NCBI RefSeq assembly: GCF_035581345.1 | Contig: NZ_CP141608.1 | Coordinates: 5,610,501 to 5,674,500 of the forward strand | DNA: 64,000 nucleotides | Direction of reading: 5' to 3' | From: Pseudomonas sp. JQ170C | GTDB taxonomy: Bacteria > Pseudomonadota > Gammaproteobacteria > Pseudomonadales > Pseudomonadaceae | Shown: piece by piece, positions 45,728 through 57,245 of the stretch | How the letters are laid out: the number at the start of each line of letters is the position of its first letter | How positions within the stretch are numbered: position 1 is the stretch's first letter | Position numbers and translations under genes: made by a program | The notes under the pieces: model-generated | The model's input: the letters and a program-made list of their open reading frames with translations, nothing else | Told to the model about the DNA's origin: nothing | Database searches by the model: none

Positions 45728-47269
45728 TTACAGCTGTGGGCCAGCAGCCTTGATGGCGTCGGAAACGTCGAACTTCTTGAAGTTCTCGATGAACAGGTTG
45801 GCCAGGCCCTTGGCTGCTTCATCGTAGGCGGCTTGGTCAGCCCAGGTGTTGCGTGGGTTGAGCAGGACAGTTTCAACACCGGCAACGGCTTTTGGCACGT
45901 CCAGGTTGATGATGTCCAGGTGCTCGGTCTCGGCACCGACCAGAGCGCCGCTCTGGATGGCTGCGATAACGGCACGGGTGGTCGGGATGTTGAAGCGCTT
46001 GCCGACGCCGTAGCCACCGCCGGTCCAGCCGGTGTTGACCAGGTAGACCTTGGAGCCGAAACCACGGATACGCTTGATCAGCAGTTCAGCGTACTCGCCA
46101 GCCGGACGCGGGAAGAACGGTGCGCCGAAGCAGGTGGAGAAGGTCGACTTGATGCCGCTGCCCGAACCCATTTCGGTGGAACCGACCAGAGCGGTGTAAC
46201 CCGACAGGAAGTGGTAGGCCGCTTGTTCTTCGCTGAGGATCGAGACTGGCGGCAATACGCCGGTCAGGTCGCAGGTCAGGAAGATGACAGCGTTAGGCTC
46301 GCCACCGAGGTTCTTCTCGGAACGCTTCTCGACGTGCTCCAGCGGGTAGGCGGCACGGCTGTTCTGGGTCAGGCTGCCATCGGCGTAGTCAGCTTTCTTG
46401 TCACCGTCCAGAACGACGTTTTCAAGAACAGCACCGTGCTTGATGGCTTTCCAGATGACTGGCTCGTTCTTCTCGGACAGGTCGATGCACTTGGCATAGC
46501 AACCGCCTTCGATGTTGAACACGACGCCTTCGCCCCAACCGTGCTCGTCGTCACCGATCAGGTAACGGCTTTCATCGGCCGACAGGGTGGTTTTACCGGT
46601 GCCCGACAGACCGAAGAACAGGGTCACGTCGCCTTCTTCGCCGATGTTGGCAGCGCAGTGCATTGGCAGCACGTCGGCAGCTGGCAGCAGGAAGTTCTGC
46701 ACCGAGAACATGGCTTTCTTCATTTCACCGGCGTAACGCATGCCAGCGATCAGTACTTTCTTCTGGGCGAAGTTGATGATCACGCAACCGTCGGAGTTGG
46801 TGCCGTCACGCTCAGGCACGCACTCGAAGTTGGCAACGTTCAGCACTTGCCACTCATCACGGCCAGCAGGGTTGTACTGCTGAGGGTTGATGAACAGGCA
46901 ACGGCCGAACAGGTTCTGCCAGGCAGTCTGGGTGGTCATCTTCACTGGCAGGTAGTGCTCGGTGGCCGCACCTACGTGAACATGGGAGACGAAATGCTCT
47001 TGGGCGTTGTTGAACGCCTGGACGCGGTCCCACAGGGCATCGAACTTGTCGGCCGGGAACTTGCGGTTGATCGGGCCCCAGGCGATGGCGTCCTGAGTGG
47101 ACGGCTCTTCGACGATGAAACGGTCGACCGGCGAACGACCGGTACGGTGACCGGTTTTCACGACCAGGGCGCCAGTATCGGCCAGCTCGCCTTCACCGCG
47201 GTTCAGCGCTTCTTTTACCAGCTCATCGACGCTCAGGTCGGTGTAGACGGTGTTGTTGGCTTGCGTCAT
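45728..47269 (-). CDS. pckA: Phosphoenolpyruvate carboxykinase (ATP) PckA
   Basis: PckA converts oxaloacetate and ATP to phosphoenolpyruvate, the entry to gluconeogenesis. The 513-residue protein has P-loop GLSGTGKTT (220-228), the kinase-2 motif [13 protein letters not shown], and [13 protein letters not shown]. The start at 47269 follows GGGGAAT; two in-frame ATGs upstream are less well placed. A long palindrome lies in the leader (47312-47338). Confidence 0.97.
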   Translation of the reverse strand: MTQANNTVYTDLSVDELVKEALNRGEGELADTGALVVKTGHRTGRSPVDRFIVEEPSTQDAIAWGPINRKFPADKFDALWDRVQAFNNAQEHFVSHVHVGAATEHYLPVKMTTQTAWQNLFGRCLFINPQQYNPAGRDEWQVLNVANFECVPERDGTNSDGCVIINFAQKKVLIAGMRYAGEMKKAMFSVQNFLLPAADVLPMHCAANIGEEGDVTLFFGLSGTGKTTLSADESRYLIGDDEHGWGEGVVFNIEGGCYAKCIDLSEKNEPVIWKAIKHGAVLENVVLDGDKKADYADGSLTQNSRAAYPLEHVEKRSEKNLGGEPNAVIFLTCDLTGVLPPVSILSEEQAAYHFLSGYTALVGSTEMGSGSGIKSTFSTCFGAPFFPRPAGEYAELLIKRIRGFGSKVYLVNTGWTGGGYGVGKRFNIPTTRAVIAAIQSGALVGAETEHLDIINLDVPKAVAGVETVLLNPRNTWADQAAYDEAAKGLANLFIENFKKFDVSDAIKAAGPQL

Positions 47270-47311
47270 GAGATTCCCCATCCGGCCTGAGGCCGAGTGC
47301 TCCAAACGTTT

Positions 47312-47338
47312 TGTAGTAGAGCTTTGAAAACTACTACA
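47312..47338. promoter_or_regulatory. Palindrome upstream of pckA
   Basis: TGTAGTAG (47312-47319) and CTACTACA (47331-47338) are perfect inverted repeats with an 11-bp spacer, 43 bp upstream of the pckA ATG. It resembles a dimer-binding operator or a leader hairpin. HexR sites (TGTARTxxxAYTACA) share the outer half-sites but have a shorter spacer. Confidence 0.5.
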
Positions 47339-47373
47339 GCGAAAAAAGTGGCCGGATTATGCCAGAAACGCCC

Positions 47374-47427
47374 AAAAAAAGTAGGGCCCTCCTGTCAGAA
47401 CACCCGGTTTACGGCGTTCGACAGGAG
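47374..47427 (-). terminator. Terminator of hslO
   Basis: CTCCTGTC (47389-47396) and GACAGGAG (47420-47427) pair, with additional inner pairing GAACACC/GGCGTTC. On the minus strand a T7 run (47374-47380) follows after 8 bp. Confidence 0.6.
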
Positions 47428-47448
47428 ATTTACCTGTGATGAAACGTT

Positions 47449-48342
47449 TTAGTGCCGAGTATCTGAGGGCGTGTCTACACCGCCACCCGCGAACAATTGC
47501 TCGATGTCCGCCGCGTCGAACTTGTAGCTCTGGTTACAGAACTGGCAATCGACTTCAACGCTGCCGCCATGCTCTGCCGCCAGTTGCTTGGCGTCTTCCA
47601 GGCCGAGGCTGACCAGGGCATTGCCGGAGCGCTCTCGCGAGCAACTGCAACGGAAACGCAGTGGCTGGATATCGAACAGGCGCACAGCCTCTTCATGGTA
47701 AAGGCGATGAAGAACAGTCTCGTTGTTCAGGCCCAACAGCTCTTCGGCTGTCAGGGTGCTGGCCAGGGCCGTGACGTGTTGCCAGCTGGCGGCGCGCTCT
47801 TCCTCGTCTTTCTCGCGGTCGGTGGGCAGTTGTTGCAGCAACAGGCCACGCGCGTGCTGACCATCGGCGTTCAGCCAGAACTTGGTGTTTACCTGCTGGG
47901 ACATGACGAAGTAGTTGGTGAAACACTCCGAAAGCGTTTCGCCGTCCAGGTCGACGATGCCCTGATAGCGCTGGCCCTGGGTCGGGTCAACGGTCATGGC
48001 CAGCACACCGCTTGGCATCAGGTCAGCCAGGGTCGCGCCCTCGCTGATGTCTTCGGCGTTGTAGCGGGCCAGGCCGCGAATATCACGCTCGCTGGAGCAC
48101 TCGATCATCAGCAGCGGCACCGGGCCTTCGGAACGGGCCTGCAGGATCAGCAAGCCATCGAACTTCAAGGTGCCGACCAACAGCGCTGCCGCCGCCATGA
48201 ACTCGCCCAGCAGTTGCTGGACCGGCAGCGGGTAGTCGTGCTTGGCCAGGACTTCGGCGTAGCTGTGCTCCAGTGCAACGAGCTCACCGCGCACGTCGCG
48301 CTCGTCGAAGATGAAGCGTTGGGTGTAATCGGTATCAGACAT
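47449..48342 (-). CDS. hslO: Redox-regulated chaperone Hsp33 (HslO)
   Basis: Hsp33 becomes an active holdase when oxidised. The 297-residue protein has the zinc-binding redox switch Cys232-X-Cys234 (RCSCSRER) and Cys266-X2-Cys269 (DCQFCNQSY) with the expected spacing. N-terminal [16 protein letters not shown] fits the family. hslR follows upstream on the same strand (hslR first, then hslO), the usual hslRO pairing. Confidence 0.96.
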   Translation of the reverse strand: MSDTDYTQRFIFDERDVRGELVALEHSYAEVLAKHDYPLPVQQLLGEFMAAAALLVGTLKFDGLLILQARSEGPVPLLMIECSSERDIRGLARYNAEDISEGATLADLMPSGVLAMTVDPTQGQRYQGIVDLDGETLSECFTNYFVMSQQVNTKFWLNADGQHARGLLLQQLPTDREKDEEERAASWQHVTALASTLTAEELLGLNNETVLHRLYHEEAVRLFDIQPLRFRCSCSRERSGNALVSLGLEDAKQLAAEHGGSVEVDCQFCNQSYKFDAADIEQLFAGGGVDTPSDTRH

Positions 48343-48457
48343 GAATGCTGGCTTTCTGAAGAGAAGGATGGGCGTATTTTATGGGCAATTGCCCCCTGTT
48401 CCAAGCAAGGACACCGTTTGCTCCCCCCCGGTTGCCCGCGTGCGACGAATGGCGCCC

Positions 48458-48856
48458 CTACTGGCTGTCGTGAAACTGGTGAAACTGACGCCGCTGTTTC
48501 TTGGTCGGCCGGCCGTCGGTGCTCACGCCCAGGGCCCCGGCTTTGCGCTGCGCAGCCGCCTGTTCGCGCTTGTCGATACTCTGCTGGGTCTCTTCATAGA
48601 GTGCCTGTGCCTCGGGCGCACCGCGGCGCACGATGGACAGCGCCTTGACCACCACCGTGCGCTCATCGAAGCCGGTACGCAGCACGAACTCGTCGCCCAC
48701 CCGCGGCTCCTTGCCCGGCTTGCAACGCTCCCCGCGACAGTGCACCTTGCCACTCTCGATGGCCGCCTTGGCCAGCGCGCGGGTCTTGTAGAAACGCGCT
48801 GCCCATAACCACTTGTCCAGGCGGACCTTGTCGTCCTCTTCCGGCTTTTGTGCCAT
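48458..48856 (-). CDS. hslR: Heat shock protein 15 (HslR), S4-domain RNA-binding protein
   Basis: HslR binds stalled 50S subunits carrying nascent chains. The 132-residue protein has an N-terminal S4 RNA-binding domain (VRLDKWLWAARFYKTRALAKAAIESGKVHCRG) and a basic C-terminus (RPTKKQRRQFHQFHDSQ). It sits 115 bp upstream of hslO on the same strand. Confidence 0.95.
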   Translation of the reverse strand: MAQKPEEDDKVRLDKWLWAARFYKTRALAKAAIESGKVHCRGERCKPGKEPRVGDEFVLRTGFDERTVVVKALSIVRRGAPEAQALYEETQQSIDKREQAAAQRKAGALGVSTDGRPTKKQRRQFHQFHDSQ

Positions 48857-48988
48857 GACATTTCCCCATTGATTTTCCTTAACGGAACTGTACTACCGTA
48901 ACTGGCGGATGCAAAAAAACCGCCGCGTGCTTACAGTTCACCGAACTGTCGCACACGCCGGTTCCGGCCTGACGATTTCCTACGCTGG

Positions 48989-49480
48989 TTGAGCATTTTG
49001 AAGACATTTGATCATTTGACTGTGATTGGCCTGCGCGAGTGGGTAGCCTTGCCCGACCTCGGTTTGGCGGGCCTGCGCGCCAAGATCGACACCGGGGCCA
49101 GCACCTCGAGCCTGCACGCCACCGAAGTCGAACCTTTCGAGCGCAATGGCGAGCAGTGGGTGCGTTTCAACGCTCACCTGGGCTCGGTCGTGCAGTTGCG
49201 CCACCGTCGCTGCGAAGCACCACTGGTAACCATGAAGACCATCAAAAGCTCCAACGGCCACGCCCAGACCCGCTATGTGATCCGCACGCCCCTGGCGCTG
49301 GGTGACCGGGTCTGGGAGGTCGAGTTCACCCTGGCCTGCCGCAAAGCCATGCGCTATCGCCTGCTGCTCGGTTCCAAAGCCCTGATCCATGGCCAGTTGG
49401 TGGTCAATCCGGGTCTCAAATACGTTCAGGACAAGCCGGCATTCCCGGCCACTATTTCCCCCTCCACAGGTGTTGCATGA
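48989..49480 (+). CDS. rimB: Retropepsin-like ATP-dependent zinc protease RimB
   Basis: The 163-residue protein has the retropepsin-type [14 protein letters not shown] motif (Asp34-Thr-Gly), as in the RimK-associated protease family; RimB helps control RimK-dependent modification of ribosomal protein RpsF in Pseudomonas. The start is unclear: TTG at 48989 or 48998, neither with a strong ribosome site and no ATG nearby. The stop overlaps the rimK ATG (ATGA). The small rimA gene of the rimABK operon is not seen upstream. Confidence 0.88.
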   Translation: MSILKTFDHLTVIGLREWVALPDLGLAGLRAKIDTGASTSSLHATEVEPFERNGEQWVRFNAHLGSVVQLRHRRCEAPLVTMKTIKSSNGHAQTRYVIRTPLALGDRVWEVEFTLACRKAMRYRLLLGSKALIHGQLVVNPGLKYVQDKPAFPATISPSTGVA

Positions 49481-50382
49481 AGATCGCCGTGCTGTCGCGA
49501 AACCCGCGTCTGTATTCCACTCGTCGCCTGGTAGAAGCCGGTACCGAACGAGGCCATGAGATGGTTGTGATCGATACCCTGCGCGCCTACATGAACATCG
49601 CCAGCCACAAGCCGCAGATCCACTACCGCGGCAAGCCGCTGGAGGGTTTCGACGCGGTGATCCCGCGCATTGGTGCCTCGGTGACCTTCTACGGCTGCGC
49701 GGTATTGCGCCAGTTCGAGATGATGGGCGTGTTCCCGCTGAACGAGTCGGTGGCCATTGCCCGCTCCCGCGACAAGCTGCGCTCGCTGCAGCTGCTGTCA
49801 CGACGCGGTATTGGCCTGCCGGTGACGGGCTTCGCCCATTCCCCGGACGACATCCCCGACCTGATCCAGATGGTCAATGGTGCCCCCCTGGTGATCAAGG
49901 TGCTCGAAGGCACCCAGGGCATCGGCGTGGTGCTGTGCGAAACCACCAAGGCTGCCGAATCGGTGATCGAGGCGTTCATGGGCCTGAAGCAGAACATCAT
50001 GGTTCAGGAATACATCAAGGAAGCCGGTGGCGCCGATATCCGCTGCTTTGTGGTCGGCGACAAGGTCATTGCCTCGATGAAGCGCCAGGCCAAGCCCGGC
50101 GAGTTCCGCTCCAACCTGCATCGTGGCGGCAGCGCCAGCCTGATCAAGATCACCCCGGAAGAGCGCATGACCGCCATTCGCGCGGCGAAGGTCATGGGCT
50201 TGAGTGTGGCCGGGGTGGATATCCTGCGCTCCAATCACGGCCCGCTGGTGATGGAGGTGAACTCTTCACCAGGTCTTGAAGGCATCGAAGTGACCACCGG
50301 CAAGGACGTTGCCGGGATGATCATCGAACACCTGGAAAAGAACGGCGGGCCAAACCTGACCCGCACCAAGGGCAAGGGCTAG
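49477..50382 (+). CDS. rimK: Ribosomal protein S6 glutamate ligase RimK
   Basis: RimK adds glutamates to the C-terminus of ribosomal protein S6. The 301-residue ATP-grasp protein has [36 protein letters not shown] and [14 protein letters not shown] with the metal-binding Glu/Asn. It is translationally coupled to rimB. The fit to length and motif is complete. Confidence 0.96.
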   Translation: MKIAVLSRNPRLYSTRRLVEAGTERGHEMVVIDTLRAYMNIASHKPQIHYRGKPLEGFDAVIPRIGASVTFYGCAVLRQFEMMGVFPLNESVAIARSRDKLRSLQLLSRRGIGLPVTGFAHSPDDIPDLIQMVNGAPLVIKVLEGTQGIGVVLCETTKAAESVIEAFMGLKQNIMVQEYIKEAGGADIRCFVVGDKVIASMKRQAKPGEFRSNLHRGGSASLIKITPEERMTAIRAAKVMGLSVAGVDILRSNHGPLVMEVNSSPGLEGIEVTTGKDVAGMIIEHLEKNGGPNLTRTKGKG

Positions 50383-51692
50383 ACCGCGTCGCGCGGCAGC
50401 AGCAGGCCCAGCGGCAAGCGCACCCGGGCCTCAAGCCCGCCGCCGGAACGATTACGCAACTCGACATTGCCGCCATGCTGGGCGGCAATGCGTTTGACGA
50501 TCGCCAGGCCCAGGCCGGTGCCCTTGCCGCTGCGGGCACGGTCACCACGAATGAACGGGTTGAAGATGCCCTCCAGCTCGTTCGGGTCGATGCCCGCCCC
50601 CCTGTCCAGCACACTGAGCACGACGTAGGGCGCACTGCTGTCGCCCGACACGTAGGCCGCCACCTCGACCCCCTTGCCAGCGTGATACAGCGCATTGCCG
50701 ATCAGGTTGTTCAGCAACCGCTTGAGTGACACCCGCCGCAGCGGAAAGGGTGGAATCGGCTCAAGGCACAGCCGTACCCGTTCTTCAGGCTGATTGAACG
50801 GTGCTACCACCTCGCGTACCAAGTCGCTCAGGTCGACCTGCTCCACCGGTTCGTCTCGTCCGTCGCGGATGAAGGCCAGGAACTGATCGAGGATGGCGTC
50901 CATGTCTTCGATATCGCGCACCATGTCGTCAGTCAGGTCGCTCTCGTTGGCCAGCAGTGACAACGACAGGCGCAATCGGGTCAACGGTGTGCGCAGGTCA
51001 TGGGAAACCCCCGCCAGCATCAGCTCCCGTTCACGCCCGGCTTGCTCGACATCTTCGGCCATCTGGTTGAAGGCGCGGTAAACCTCGGTCATCTCGCTCG
51101 GGGTGTCACTGATCGGCAGCCTGACACTACGCCCCTGCCCCAGTTGCCGGGCGGCGAACACCAGGCGTTTGAGGGGCTGATTGAGCTGGCGCACGAAGAT
51201 CCAGGCCGAGGCCGTGGACAACAAGCCAATGGCCAGGAACCAGCCCAGCACGCTCCAGATCTTCTGGCCGCGCAGCGGGTGGGGGTACAGCGGAACCTTC
51301 AACCAGCCATCACCCAGACTTGGCGCCCTGACCCACAGCGCCGGTGGCGCATGGATGCGCAGGCGCACTTCAGTGTCGGCGCCCAGTTCGGCCTGCATCT
51401 GACGCTGATAGATCTCGCTGTAAGGCCAATGCTGCTCGCCCTCGGGCACGCCAGAACCAACCACCCTGATCAAGCCGGCCGCTTCGGCAATCTTGTCCCG
51501 GTCAGACTCGTCGGCCGCCCAATAGGCGCGCAGGGTCAAGGCGACGCCGTGGCTGTACTGTCGATCGACCAGCACGTCCTCGTTCATCAGCAGGTAGACC
51601 AGGGTCAGGGCCTTGGAAAACAGCACGACGATAAGCACCAGCCAGAGGGTGCGGGCGAAGAAGCTTTGCGGGAACCAGAGAGGCGTTTTCAT
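50379..51692 (-). CDS. envZ: Osmolarity sensor histidine kinase EnvZ
   Basis: The 437-residue kinase has TM helices about 13-36 and 147-167 around a periplasmic sensor, a HAMP domain, His231 in [18 protein letters not shown], and an ATPase domain ([35 protein letters not shown]). It lies downstream of ompR with a gap of 127 bp that contains a terminator-like hairpin. Its 3' end overlaps rimK by 4 bp on the opposite strand. Confidence 0.95.
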   Translation of the reverse strand: MKTPLWFPQSFFARTLWLVLIVVLFSKALTLVYLLMNEDVLVDRQYSHGVALTLRAYWAADESDRDKIAEAAGLIRVVGSGVPEGEQHWPYSEIYQRQMQAELGADTEVRLRIHAPPALWVRAPSLGDGWLKVPLYPHPLRGQKIWSVLGWFLAIGLLSTASAWIFVRQLNQPLKRLVFAARQLGQGRSVRLPISDTPSEMTEVYRAFNQMAEDVEQAGRERELMLAGVSHDLRTPLTRLRLSLSLLANESDLTDDMVRDIEDMDAILDQFLAFIRDGRDEPVEQVDLSDLVREVVAPFNQPEERVRLCLEPIPPFPLRRVSLKRLLNNLIGNALYHAGKGVEVAAYVSGDSSAPYVVLSVLDRGAGIDPNELEGIFNPFIRGDRARSGKGTGLGLAIVKRIAAQHGGNVELRNRSGGGLEARVRLPLGLLLPRDAV

Positions 51693-51756
51693 CGACAGCG
51701 ACTACACACTTTGCGGAAACGAGCAGGGCTCGCAGGCTTTGCAGGCTTCAGCACAC

Positions 51757-51790
51757 ACAAAAACAGGGCAACCCAAAGGACTACCCTGTT
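51757..51790 (-). terminator. Terminator-like hairpin between ompR and envZ
   Basis: On the minus strand AACAGGG (51784-51790) and CCCTGTT (51762-51768) pair around a 15-nt loop, followed by TTTTT. It lies 29 bp after the ompR stop and 65 bp before the envZ start, in a pair normally fused as an operon. Confidence 0.6.
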
Positions 51791-51819
51791 CGTCATGACT
51801 GATGCCTACAAACGAAACA

Positions 51820-52560
51820 TCACTTGCTGGCATTGCCATCCGGTACGAAGACGTAACCGACACCCCATACCGTCTGAATATAGCGTGGCTTCGATGGATC
51901 GGGCTCGATCATGCGGCGCAGGCGGGAAATCTGCACGTCGATGGAGCGCTCCAGGGCGTCCCATTCGCGGCCACGGGCCAGGTTCATCAGCTTGTCGCGG
52001 GTCAGCGGCTCGCGGGCATGCATCACCAGGGCCTTGAGCACGGCGAACTCGCCGGTGGTGAGCATGTGTACTTCTTCGCCACGCTTGAGCTCGCGGGTGG
52101 CCAGCGACAGCTCGTAATCACCGAAGGTCACGGTTTCGTCTTCGCTGCCCGGTGCTCCCGGCACGGTCGGTGCCTGGCGGCGCAAGACGGCCTTGACCCG
52201 AGCCATCAGCTCGTCGGGGTTGAACGGCTTGGCCAGGTAGTCGTCAGCGCCCAGCTCCAGGCCCTTGATGCGGCTCAGCTCGTCGCCCTTGGCGGTGAGC
52301 ATGATGATCGGGATCTGGTTGTTGGCGGCGCGCAACCGGCGGCAGGCGGTCAGGCCGTCTTCGCCTGGCAGCATCAGGTCGAGTACCACCAGGTTGAAGA
52401 CCTCACGGGCCAGCAGGCGGTCCATCTGTTCGGTATTGGGTACTGCGCGAGCGCGGTAGCCCTTGCTGGTAAAGAAACGCTCCAGCAGGCTGCTCAAGCC
52501 CGGGTCGTCGTCGACGATGAGGATTTTTTCGCCTTCAGCGGTTTGTGCAGTGCTGCTCAT
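51820..52560 (-). CDS. ompR: Osmolarity response regulator OmpR
   Basis: The 246-residue regulator has a receiver domain with phospho-acceptor Asp61 (VVLDLMLPGEDG) and a C-terminal winged helix (LTRDKLMNLARGREWDALERSIDVQISRLRRMIE...YIQTVWGVGYVFVP). Full-length and family-typical. ompR precedes envZ on the same strand. Confidence 0.96.
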   Translation of the reverse strand: MSSTAQTAEGEKILIVDDDPGLSSLLERFFTSKGYRARAVPNTEQMDRLLAREVFNLVVLDLMLPGEDGLTACRRLRAANNQIPIIMLTAKGDELSRIKGLELGADDYLAKPFNPDELMARVKAVLRRQAPTVPGAPGSEDETVTFGDYELSLATRELKRGEEVHMLTTGEFAVLKALVMHAREPLTRDKLMNLARGREWDALERSIDVQISRLRRMIEPDPSKPRYIQTVWGVGYVFVPDGNASK

Positions 52561-52802
52561 GGGGTAGCTCCTTTAATCTCGGCACGCATTATGGCTTAGC
52601 CGCCATTGGCCGTGCCGTGTGCATTGTTAGCAGATTTTTCCCCTTGTGCCAGTTTTGCCCGGCCGGCAACTGGCGCCCTGCCATCACCGCAACCCCGGCG
52701 CACTGGGTATAATGCGCCGCTTTCGGACAGCGCCGCATTGACTTTCAGCGCCCTCAGGCGCCCGCCCGCGGCCTTTGTATTCACAATATGTCAGGTGGTT
52801 TT

Positions 52803-55121
52803 ATGGACAGCATCAACAGCCGCATCGCCGAGGAACTCGGTGTCCGCCCGCAACAGGTCGAAGCGGCCGTGGCCCTGCTTGATGAAGGCTCGACAGTGCC
52901 TTTTATCGCCCGTTACCGTAAAGAAGTGACCGGCAGCCTGGACGACACCCAACTGCGCCATCTGGAAGAACGCCTGCGTTACCTGCGCGAACTGGACGAT
53001 CGCCGCGCCAGCATCCTGGCCAGCATCGAAGAGCAAGGCAAGCTGACCCCTGAACTGGCTCGCGAAATCAAGCTGGCCGACACCAAGACCCGCCTCGAAG
53101 ACCTCTACCTGCCCTACAAGCAAAAGCGCCGCACCAAGGGCCAGATCGCCCTGGAAGCCGGCCTGGGCGAGCTGGCCGACGGCCTGTTGAACGACCCGCA
53201 TCTGAGCCCTGAAGCCGAAGCCACCCGCTTTGTCGATGCCGACAAAGGCGTGGCCGACGTCAAGGCTGCCCTCGAAGGCGCCAAGTACATCCTCATGGAG
53301 CGCTTCGCCGAAGACGCCAGTCTGCTCGACAAACTGCGCAGCTTCCTCAAGCAGGAAGCGGTACTCAGCGCCCGCCTGGTCGCCGGCAAAGAGGAAGAAG
53401 GCGCCAAGTTCCGCGACTACTTCGAGCACGACGAACTGCTCAAGAGCGTACCGTCGCACCGCGCACTGGCCATTTTCCGTGGCCGCAACGAAGGCGTGCT
53501 GTCGGCGTCGCTGAAAGTCGGCGAAGAGCTGCCCGGCACCCTGCACCCGTGCGAAATGATGATCGCCGAGCGTTTCGGCCTGCAGAACCAGAACCGTCCT
53601 GCGGACAAATGGCTGGCCGAAGTGGTGCGCTGGACCTGGAAGGTCAAACTCTACAGCCACCTGGAAACCGACCTGTTCGGCGAGCTGCGCGACAACGCCG
53701 AAGGCGAGGCGATCAACGTCTTCGCCCACAACCTGCACGACCTGCTGCTGGCCGCTCCGGCCGGCCCGCGCGCCACCCTGGGCCTTGACCCGGGCCTGCG
53801 TACCGGCTGCAAGGTCGCGGTGGTGGATGCCACCGGCAAGCTGCTCGACACCGCCACCGTCTACCCGCACGTACCGAAAAACCAGTGGGACCAGACCATC
53901 GCCGTGCTCGCCGCCCTGTGCGCCAAGCACTCGGTGGAACTGATCGCCATCGGCAACGGTACCGCCAGCCGCGAAACCGACAAGCTGGCTGCCGAGCTGA
54001 TCAAAAAATATCCGGCCCTGAAGATGACCAAGATCATGGTCTCCGAAGCCGGTGCATCGGTGTACTCGGCCTCGGAACTGGCGGCCCGCGAGTTCCCGGA
54101 CCTGGACGTGTCGATCCGTGGCGCGGTGTCCATCGCCCGTCGCCTGCAGGACCCGCTGGCCGAGCTGGTGAAGATCGATCCGAAATCCATCGGCGTCGGC
54201 CAATACCAGCATGACGTCTCCCAGCTCAAGCTGGCCCGCGGTCTGGATGCCGTGGTCGAGGACTGCGTGAACGCCGTCGGCGTTGACGTCAACACCGCCT
54301 CGGTCGCACTGCTGGCGCGCATCTCCGGCCTCAACAGCACCCTGGCGCAGAACATCGTTGCCCACCGTGATGCCAACGGCGCCTTCAAGACCCGCGCAGC
54401 CCTGAAGAAAGTCAGCCGCCTGGGCGAGAAAACCTTTGAACAGGCCGCAGGCTTCCTGCGCGTGATGAATGGCGACAACCCGCTGGACGCGTCGGCTGTA
54501 CACCCTGAGGCGTACCCGCTGGTGCAGCGCATTGCCGCCGAAACCGACCGCGACATCCGCTCGCTGATCGGCGACAGCGGTTTCCTCAAGCGCCTGGACC
54601 CGAAGAAGTTCACCGACGAAACCTTCGGCCTGCCAACCGTCACTGACATCCTCCAGGAGCTGGACAAGCCCGGCCGCGACCCGCGTCCCGAGTTCAAGAC
54701 CGCCGAGTTCCAGGAAGGCGTCGAAGACCTCAAGGACCTGCAACTGGGGATGATTCTTGAAGGCGTGGTCACCAACGTCACCAACTTTGGTGCCTTCGTC
54801 GACATCGGCGTGCACCAGGATGGCCTGGTCCACATCTCGGCGCTGTCGGAGAAGTTCATCAAGGACCCGCGTGAGGCGGTCAAGGCTGGCGACGTGGTCA
54901 AGGTCAAGGTCATGGAAATCGACATCCCGCGCAAACGCGTCGGCCTGTCGATGCGCATGAGCGACACCCCGGGCGAGAAAGTCGAGGGTGCCCGTGGCAG
55001 CCGTCCCGGCTCGGCACCGCGCCAGCAGAACGCCCCGGCACGCGCCAAGGAAACCCCGGCCCCGGCCAACAACGCCATGGCGTCGTTGTTTGCCAACGCC
55101 AAGCAGCTGAAGAAGAAATGA
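52803..55121 (+). CDS. tex: Transcription accessory protein Tex
   Basis: Tex is a conserved RNA-binding protein tied to transcription and RNA decay. The 772-residue protein has the N-terminal HTH-like/Tex domain, a YqgF/RuvC-like domain near 320 ([17 protein letters not shown]), HhH segments ([20 protein letters not shown]) and a C-terminal S1 domain (about 648-717, [26 protein letters not shown]). I chose ATG 52803 because AGGTGG lies 6 bp upstream; an in-frame ATG at 52788 adds five residues. The stop overlaps the thioesterase ATG. Confidence 0.95.
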   Translation: MDSINSRIAEELGVRPQQVEAAVALLDEGSTVPFIARYRKEVTGSLDDTQLRHLEERLRYLRELDDRRASILASIEEQGKLTPELAREIKLADTKTRLEDLYLPYKQKRRTKGQIALEAGLGELADGLLNDPHLSPEAEATRFVDADKGVADVKAALEGAKYILMERFAEDASLLDKLRSFLKQEAVLSARLVAGKEEEGAKFRDYFEHDELLKSVPSHRALAIFRGRNEGVLSASLKVGEELPGTLHPCEMMIAERFGLQNQNRPADKWLAEVVRWTWKVKLYSHLETDLFGELRDNAEGEAINVFAHNLHDLLLAAPAGPRATLGLDPGLRTGCKVAVVDATGKLLDTATVYPHVPKNQWDQTIAVLAALCAKHSVELIAIGNGTASRETDKLAAELIKKYPALKMTKIMVSEAGASVYSASELAAREFPDLDVSIRGAVSIARRLQDPLAELVKIDPKSIGVGQYQHDVSQLKLARGLDAVVEDCVNAVGVDVNTASVALLARISGLNSTLAQNIVAHRDANGAFKTRAALKKVSRLGEKTFEQAAGFLRVMNGDNPLDASAVHPEAYPLVQRIAAETDRDIRSLIGDSGFLKRLDPKKFTDETFGLPTVTDILQELDKPGRDPRPEFKTAEFQEGVEDLKDLQLGMILEGVVTNVTNFGAFVDIGVHQDGLVHISALSEKFIKDPREAVKAGDVVKVKVMEIDIPRKRVGLSMRMSDTPGEKVEGARGSRPGSAPRQQNAPARAKETPAPANNAMASLFANAKQLKKK

Positions 55122-55504
55122 TGGAGCTGCCGCAAGAGGTTACCCTCAGCGCCTTCAGCCAACTGCTCGGCTGTCACCTGCAACGCCTGGAACCAGGCGT
55201 TGCCGAGATGACCCTGGCCCTGGAGCCGCACCTGCGCAACCGGGGCGGCAAGCTGCATGGCGGGGCGATCTTCAGCCTGGTCGATACCGCCATGGGCCTG
55301 GCCTGCTCAAGCTCGCACGGCTTCGATCAGCAAAGCGTGACCCTGGAATGCAAGATCAACTACCTGCGCTCCGTCGGCGAAGGTGAAGTGCTGTGCATCG
55401 CCCGGGTGCTGCATGCCGGGCGCCGTACACTGGTGGTCGACGCCGATGTACTTCAGGGCGACAAGCTGGTGGCAAAAGCGCAAGGGACATTCGTCGTCCT
55501 CTAG
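55118..55504 (+). CDS. PaaI-type hotdog thioesterase
   Basis: The 128-residue protein has the PaaI/YdiI-like catalytic region [25 protein letters not shown], with Asp and Gly-rich loop for acyl-CoA hydrolysis. It is coupled to tex by ATGA overlap, though a functional link is unlikely. The substrate is unknown. Confidence 0.85.
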   Translation: MMELPQEVTLSAFSQLLGCHLQRLEPGVAEMTLALEPHLRNRGGKLHGGAIFSLVDTAMGLACSSSHGFDQQSVTLECKINYLRSVGEGEVLCIARVLHAGRRTLVVDADVLQGDKLVAKAQGTFVVL

Positions 55505-55657
55505 CCGCAAACGGCCAAACTGCGATACTTTCGGCAGAGCGCAGGCGCTGCCGGAAGCCAGCCAACACCAGGCGACAACGCCAGTTCCTCTGTCCACCCT
55601 TGTAGACCGTCATCTCTACCCCCATATTGCGGCGACTGACGTGTGAAGGAATCCATC

Positions 55658-57244
55658 TTGAGCGAACTTCTCAACCGCCGCCTGAGCCTGCTCGGCCAAG
55701 GCGACAACCTTTCCCTGCTCAAGCAGTGCCTGCACGGCATCGAGCGCGAATGCCTGCGTGTGACCAACGACGGTCGCCTGGCCCAGACCCCGCATCCCGA
55801 GACCCTCGGGGCGGCGCTGACCCACGAGCAGATCACCACGGACTATTCGGAGTCGCTGCTGGAGTTCATCACCCCAGCCCTGGCCGACCCTGCGCAAACC
55901 CTCGAAAGCCTGGAGAACATCCACCGCTTCGCCTACACCCAGCTGGGCACCGAGTACCTGTGGAGCCCGTCGATGCCCTGCCCGCTGCCGGCCGAGGAAG
56001 ACATTCCGATCGCCTGGTACGGCACCTCCAACATCGGTCAGCTCAAGTACGTCTACCGCAAGGGCCTGGCCCTGCGTTACGGCCGCACCATGCAGTGCAT
56101 CGCCGGTATCCACTACAACTTCTCGCTGCCGGAACAACTCTGGCCGCTGCTGCGTGGCGCCGAAGACAGCCAGCTCGATGACCGCGACTATCAGTCGGCG
56201 GCCTACATCGCCCTGATCCGCAACTTCCGTCGCTACAGCTGGCTGCTGATGTACCTGTTCGGTGCCTCGCCAGCCCTGGATGCAGGCTTCCTGCGTGGCC
56301 GGGCGCACCAGCTCGAGCAGTTCGACGCCGACACCCTGTACCTGCCCTACGCCACCAGCCTGCGCATGAGCGACCTGGGCTACCAGAGCAACGCCCAGGC
56401 CGGCCTCACGCCCTGCTACAACGACCTGAACAGCTACACCGACAGCCTGCGCAAGGCCGTGGCAACCCCTTACGCACCGTATGTCGAGATCGGCACACAC
56501 AAGGATGGCGAGTGGGTTCAGCTCAACACCAACATCCTGCAGATCGAGAACGAGTACTACTCCAACATTCGTCCAAAGCGCGTGACCTACAGCGGTGAGC
56601 GGCCGATCCAGGCACTGATGGCCCGTGGCATCCAGTACGTCGAAGTGCGTTGCCTGGACATCAACCCGTTCCTGCCGACCGGTATCGACCTGCCCGAAGC
56701 GCGCTTCCTCGATGCCTTCCTGCTGTTCTGCGCCCTGGAAGAAAGCCCGCTGCTGGGCTACCTGGAGTGCGGTAACTGCACAGGCAACTTCCTCAGTGTG
56801 GTCAAGGAAGGCCGCCGCCCTGGCCTGCAACTGCAGCGCCACGGCAAGCCGGTCGAGCTCAAGCAATGGGCCGACGAGTTGCTCGAACGCATTGCACCGC
56901 TGGCCGAACTGCTCGACCGCAGCCAGGGTGGCGAAGAACACGCCAAGGCCCTGCAGTTGCAAAAAGCCAAGGTCAGCGACCCGTCCCTGACACCGTCGGC
57001 CCAAGTGCTGGCGAGCATGACCGAGCACAAGGAAAGCTTCAGCCGCTTCGCCCTGCGCCAGAGCCAGGCCCACGCCGAGTTCTTCCGCGCCCAGGCGTTG
57101 CCGGCAGAAGAACAGCAGCGATTCGAGGCAGCAGCGCGCGCCTCCCTGGAGGCCCAGGCAACGCTTGAGCGTGAAGAGGACAAGGCCGACTTCGACCTGT
57201 TCGTCAGCGCGTACCAGGCCAGCATCCTGGCGATCAGCAACTGA
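55658..57244 (+). CDS. gshA: Glutamate-cysteine ligase GshA
   Basis: GshA makes gamma-glutamylcysteine, the first step of glutathione synthesis. The 528-residue protein matches the gammaproteobacterial family in length; [31 protein letters not shown] and [12 protein letters not shown] are the expected conserved stretches. I chose TTG 55658 since AAGGAA lies 6 bp upstream and the Pseudomonas protein begins MSELL; a GTG at 55643 adds five residues. Confidence 0.94.
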   Translation: MSELLNRRLSLLGQGDNLSLLKQCLHGIERECLRVTNDGRLAQTPHPETLGAALTHEQITTDYSESLLEFITPALADPAQTLESLENIHRFAYTQLGTEYLWSPSMPCPLPAEEDIPIAWYGTSNIGQLKYVYRKGLALRYGRTMQCIAGIHYNFSLPEQLWPLLRGAEDSQLDDRDYQSAAYIALIRNFRRYSWLLMYLFGASPALDAGFLRGRAHQLEQFDADTLYLPYATSLRMSDLGYQSNAQAGLTPCYNDLNSYTDSLRKAVATPYAPYVEIGTHKDGEWVQLNTNILQIENEYYSNIRPKRVTYSGERPIQALMARGIQYVEVRCLDINPFLPTGIDLPEARFLDAFLLFCALEESPLLGYLECGNCTGNFLSVVKEGRRPGLQLQRHGKPVELKQWADELLERIAPLAELLDRSQGGEEHAKALQLQKAKVSDPSLTPSAQVLASMTEHKESFSRFALRQSQAHAEFFRAQALPAEEQQRFEAAARASLEAQATLEREEDKADFDLFVSAYQASILAISN

Positions 57245-57245
57245 C

